A stretch of DNA of 64,000 nt from Atopobium sp. (GTDB taxonomy: Bacteria > Actinomycetota > Coriobacteriia > Coriobacteriales > Atopobiaceae). The stretch's first letter is position 1. Each line of letters begins with the position of its first letter. The notes beneath the pieces are model-generated. The model made no database searches. It had not been told where the DNA came from and saw only the letters and a list, made by a program, of their open reading frames with translations. Shown here piece after piece: positions 61,777-64,000 of this stretch. Position numbers and translations under genes: made by a program. The stretch covers positions 1 through 64,000 of the forward strand of contig JABZHC010000002.1 of assembly GCA_015259035.1 (NCBI GenBank), given 5' to 3'.

Positions 61777-64000
61777 ATGTTTAAAAAGGCGCTCAATAGC
61801 CTTTTCTCCATACTTTTAGTGTTTGTGCTCTTACCAGCTCCTGCATTCGCAGAAGCAGCGGGGGAGCTGACCACTACTGTTACTGCAACCTCCTCAGCAG
61901 AGAATGCCCTTACTGCTCAGGACAACGCTTCTGGTACGGAAGCTGCTTCTGGTACGGTAGAAGCTACAAGTGGTGCAACCACAACCTCTGAAGAGACAGG
62001 CCCTGGTGTTGCAGCAACCACAAATGAGACTGACTATCCACACAAAACGCTGGATCAGGCAGTAGAAACTCTGACTAATTCCTTCTATAAGCCAAAACCT
62101 CGCTATGGTGTAGATACTAACCTCAACACCATGGTTGCAGAAGAGTTGCGTCGCATTGGTGCTGGAGAGGTTAACGTTAGAGTGGCATCTGTTCAGATGT
62201 CTTCGACAGCTTCATATGCTCACGCAGGCATTTCTACTAATCTTGTAACTAATGGCTCTATTGAGTACTTCTGGATGGATGCGGCCGGTTTTACTAATCA
62301 GAGAAGCACTCTCATCCTCCGTCAGGCAAAAGTTACCTTTGAACTTTCCAAAGATGGCAAGACCGTTCAATATACCTGCAATGTTTTAATCCCTTGGGAT
62401 GAGGCAAAATCTCAGGCGCAACTTGCTGACGTATCTCAAAACCTTGCGCCATCATACGCGGAAGGACAGAATGAATCTTCTGTAACTTCAGACTTTACTC
62501 TTCCACATAAGCTTGTTTCCGCAGATGGAAACCAACTTTCATGGTCTAAGGTCACTTGGACTAGCTCAGATACCTCTGTCGTTCGCATTGATGGATATGG
62601 CACTGAGCCCTATAAGGCAACAGTTACCCGCGGTATTCGTGATAAGCAGGTAACGCTGACCGCAAACGTTTCTTTGAGCAGCTCAGACGCTCCTCAGACA
62701 AGCTATCAGAAAACCTTTACCATAACGGTTCCAGGTGACTCTTCGGCTATTACCGACGCTCAGAATAATCTGTTAAGACGTATTAACAGGCGTTTCTCGG
62801 CATCAAGTATTAAAGATGTGTATACCAATCACTCAATTAATGCTCAGGCGGTTACAGATGACCTGCAGATGCCTACGCCAAAGAACTTTGGCTTGGACGG
62901 AAAGCGCTATCAGTTTACGTACACTTCCTCCAATGCTGCTATTACGTTCAATGGCTATAGAGGAACGGTGTACCAGCCTTTGCCTTCTGCTTCCGCGCAG
63001 CAGGTAGACATCACTCTGACCGTTACCGATAAAGAAAATCCTGAGGTATCAGTCTCTAAGACTCTTACGGTTACGGTAAGCCCGCTTAATCAGGCTGATA
63101 TTGATGCAGAGCTTACTTTGATGAATGAGTCTAAGGCTCATTTCTGGGATGCACTTGCTACTCCTTCTGGTCAGCAGAATAAGCAGGATAGCGTTTCTGA
63201 GTCCTTGGCTACACCAAACAAGTTCTATCGTGCTTCTGACGGCTCTTTGAACTGGTCTTATGATGTTAACAATACCGATAAGACCGCAAGTGGTATTGTG
63301 CCTTCGGAGTTCCCAACATACGACCCCATGGGCCCTGCTGATCAGGCGCGCACGTACAGTTCTTCTCAGCCAACAATCATTCAGAACGAGAATCTTGTTC
63401 TCGCACAGACTCCTGAGTACAACACGTCTGTTACGGTTTCGGCACTTCTTTCAAGTGCACGCTATTCTCGCTATGCAAGCTTGTATCCAGATAATGAGCA
63501 GTTCCAGGCCCTTACTAATCAGAAGGTCTCTGCCACCTTTACCGTGGCAGGCGAGAAGGGCGCTCGACCTGTAGAGGAAGACCCAGATCCAAGTCAGCTT
63601 GTTTCCGTCACTCTTTCTGTAGTAGGTCTTGATAAAGACGGTAAGCCTCAGCACTGGGCTCCTACGCAGACTATTGAGGTTCGTAAGGGTACTACTGCTG
63701 ACAAGGTAACGTATGACTACCTGAAGATTAACGGCCTTACCTACGATGCAGCGGGCGGTTATTTGTCTTCAATTACGTCGCCTTCACAGGGACTTACGCT
63801 TGCAACAGCGCAGGTAGATGGCGCCTATAAATGGTGGCAGTTCTTTGTAAACGGTCAGCTTTCGGACAAGATGGCAAACAATGTTACCTTGGACGAAAAC
63901 ACTACCATTACCTGGACATATGGTGGTCAGGATAGCTCCATTCCAACTCCTCAAAATGAGTTGGTCATCAATCCATTTGCTGAGCACCCTAACCACGAGG
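61777..64000 (+). CDS. large secreted protein, 3' end outside window
   Basis: Open frame from ATG at 61777 to the window edge, at least 741 residues. Signal peptide (MFKKALNS, then ILLVFVLLPAPAFA), a Thr/Ala-rich stretch, several beta-sandwich-like modules without a catalytic motif (LTVTDKENPEVSVSKTLTVTV), and near the end a DUF4430-like domain (VTYDYLKINGLTYD and WWQFFVNGQLSD). Starts 4 bp after lgt. Function unknown; may be a surface adhesin or a ligand-binding protein. Confidence 0.8.
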   Translation, partial: MFKKALNSLFSILLVFVLLPAPAFAEAAGELTTTVTATSSAENALTAQDNASGTEAASGTVEATSGATTTSEETGPGVAATTNETDYPHKTLDQAVETLTNSFYKPKPRYGVDTNLNTMVAEELRRIGAGEVNVRVASVQMSSTASYAHAGISTNLVTNGSIEYFWMDAAGFTNQRSTLILRQAKVTFELSKDGKTVQYTCNVLIPWDEAKSQAQLADVSQNLAPSYAEGQNESSVTSDFTLPHKLVSADGNQLSWSKVTWTSSDTSVVRIDGYGTEPYKATVTRGIRDKQVTLTANVSLSSSDAPQTSYQKTFTITVPGDSSAITDAQNNLLRRINRRFSASSIKDVYTNHSINAQAVTDDLQMPTPKNFGLDGKRYQFTYTSSNAAITFNGYRGTVYQPLPSASAQQVDITLTVTDKENPEVSVSKTLTVTVSPLNQADIDAELTLMNESKAHFWDALATPSGQQNKQDSVSESLATPNKFYRASDGSLNWSYDVNNTDKTASGIVPSEFPTYDPMGPADQARTYSSSQPTIIQNENLVLAQTPEYNTSVTVSALLSSARYSRYASLYPDNEQFQALTNQKVSATFTVAGEKGARPVEEDPDPSQLVSVTLSVVGLDKDGKPQHWAPTQTIEVRKGTTADKVTYDYLKINGLTYDAAGGYLSSITSPSQGLTLATAQVDGAYKWWQFFVNGQLSDKMANNVTLDENTTITWTYGGQDSSIPTPQNELVINPFAEHPNHE

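Noticed and set aside
61777..64000. Complete gene for the secreted protein
   Set aside because: No stop codon occurs before the window edge; it is only partial here.

Overview
The window looks like chromosomal DNA of a moderate-GC member of the Coriobacteriia, most likely the Atopobium/Lancefieldella/Olsenella group. This rests on a low-to-mid GC actinobacterial gene set: D-lactate dehydrogenase, a CarD-like factor, a DUF2207 protein, a secretin-less Tad pilus locus, rhamnose and phosphocholine surface-glycan genes, and frequent GTG/TTG starts. The genus is an inference from family resemblance, not a database result.

Layout. 0-3 kb: an operon on the minus strand with a UBA/DUF4342 membrane protein, an OmpR-type response regulator and a sensor kinase. 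3-7 kb: a pair of ABC half-transporters. 7-9.4 kb: pyruvate kinase and D-lactate dehydrogenase on the minus strand. 9.5-13.6 kb: a type II cation P-ATPase behind a structured leader, then rsgA. 13.6-23.4 kb: an AT-rich Tad/Flp pilus locus (SAF protein, TadZ, TadA, TadB, TadC, Flp pilin, several TadE-type pseudopilins, a DUF192 protein and a zinc ribbon), preceded by an attenuator-like hairpin containing a G8 tract. 23.4-31 kb: a DUF2207 protein, an XRE regulator, tRNA-Phe, a tannase-like lipoprotein lacking its serine, a cyclophilin, CarD-like, ACT and HAD proteins. 31-42 kb: kup, an rlmKL-like methyltransferase, phosphoglucomutase, a C39-like membrane protein lacking its cysteine, argR and a class A penicillin-binding protein. 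42-57 kb: tyrS followed by a surface-glycan region with rmlA-rmlD-rmlB, two licD genes, a fused licC-licA gene with an N-terminal winged helix, a licB-like permease, glycosyltransferases, a flippase, DUF2304 and rmlC. 57-64 kb: a U32 peptidase, a NifU-like protein, dcd, lgt and the start of a large secreted protein that runs off the end.

How it fits together. The rml genes supply dTDP-L-rhamnose. The licA/licB/licC/licD set would import choline, activate it to CDP-choline and transfer phosphocholine to a glycan. The flippase and glycosyltransferases would build and export that glycan. The Tad locus would make a second kind of surface structure, but no prepilin peptidase gene is present here.

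The most unusual signals are: a strongly over-represented octamer (GGCGAGAA, about 31 copies on both strands where about 2 are expected), two secreted or membrane hydrolase-like proteins each missing the catalytic nucleophile, the three-domain LicC-LicA protein with operator-like repeats and a mini-ORF upstream, two switch-like leader RNAs, and a long out-of-frame overlap at the end of the Tad locus.
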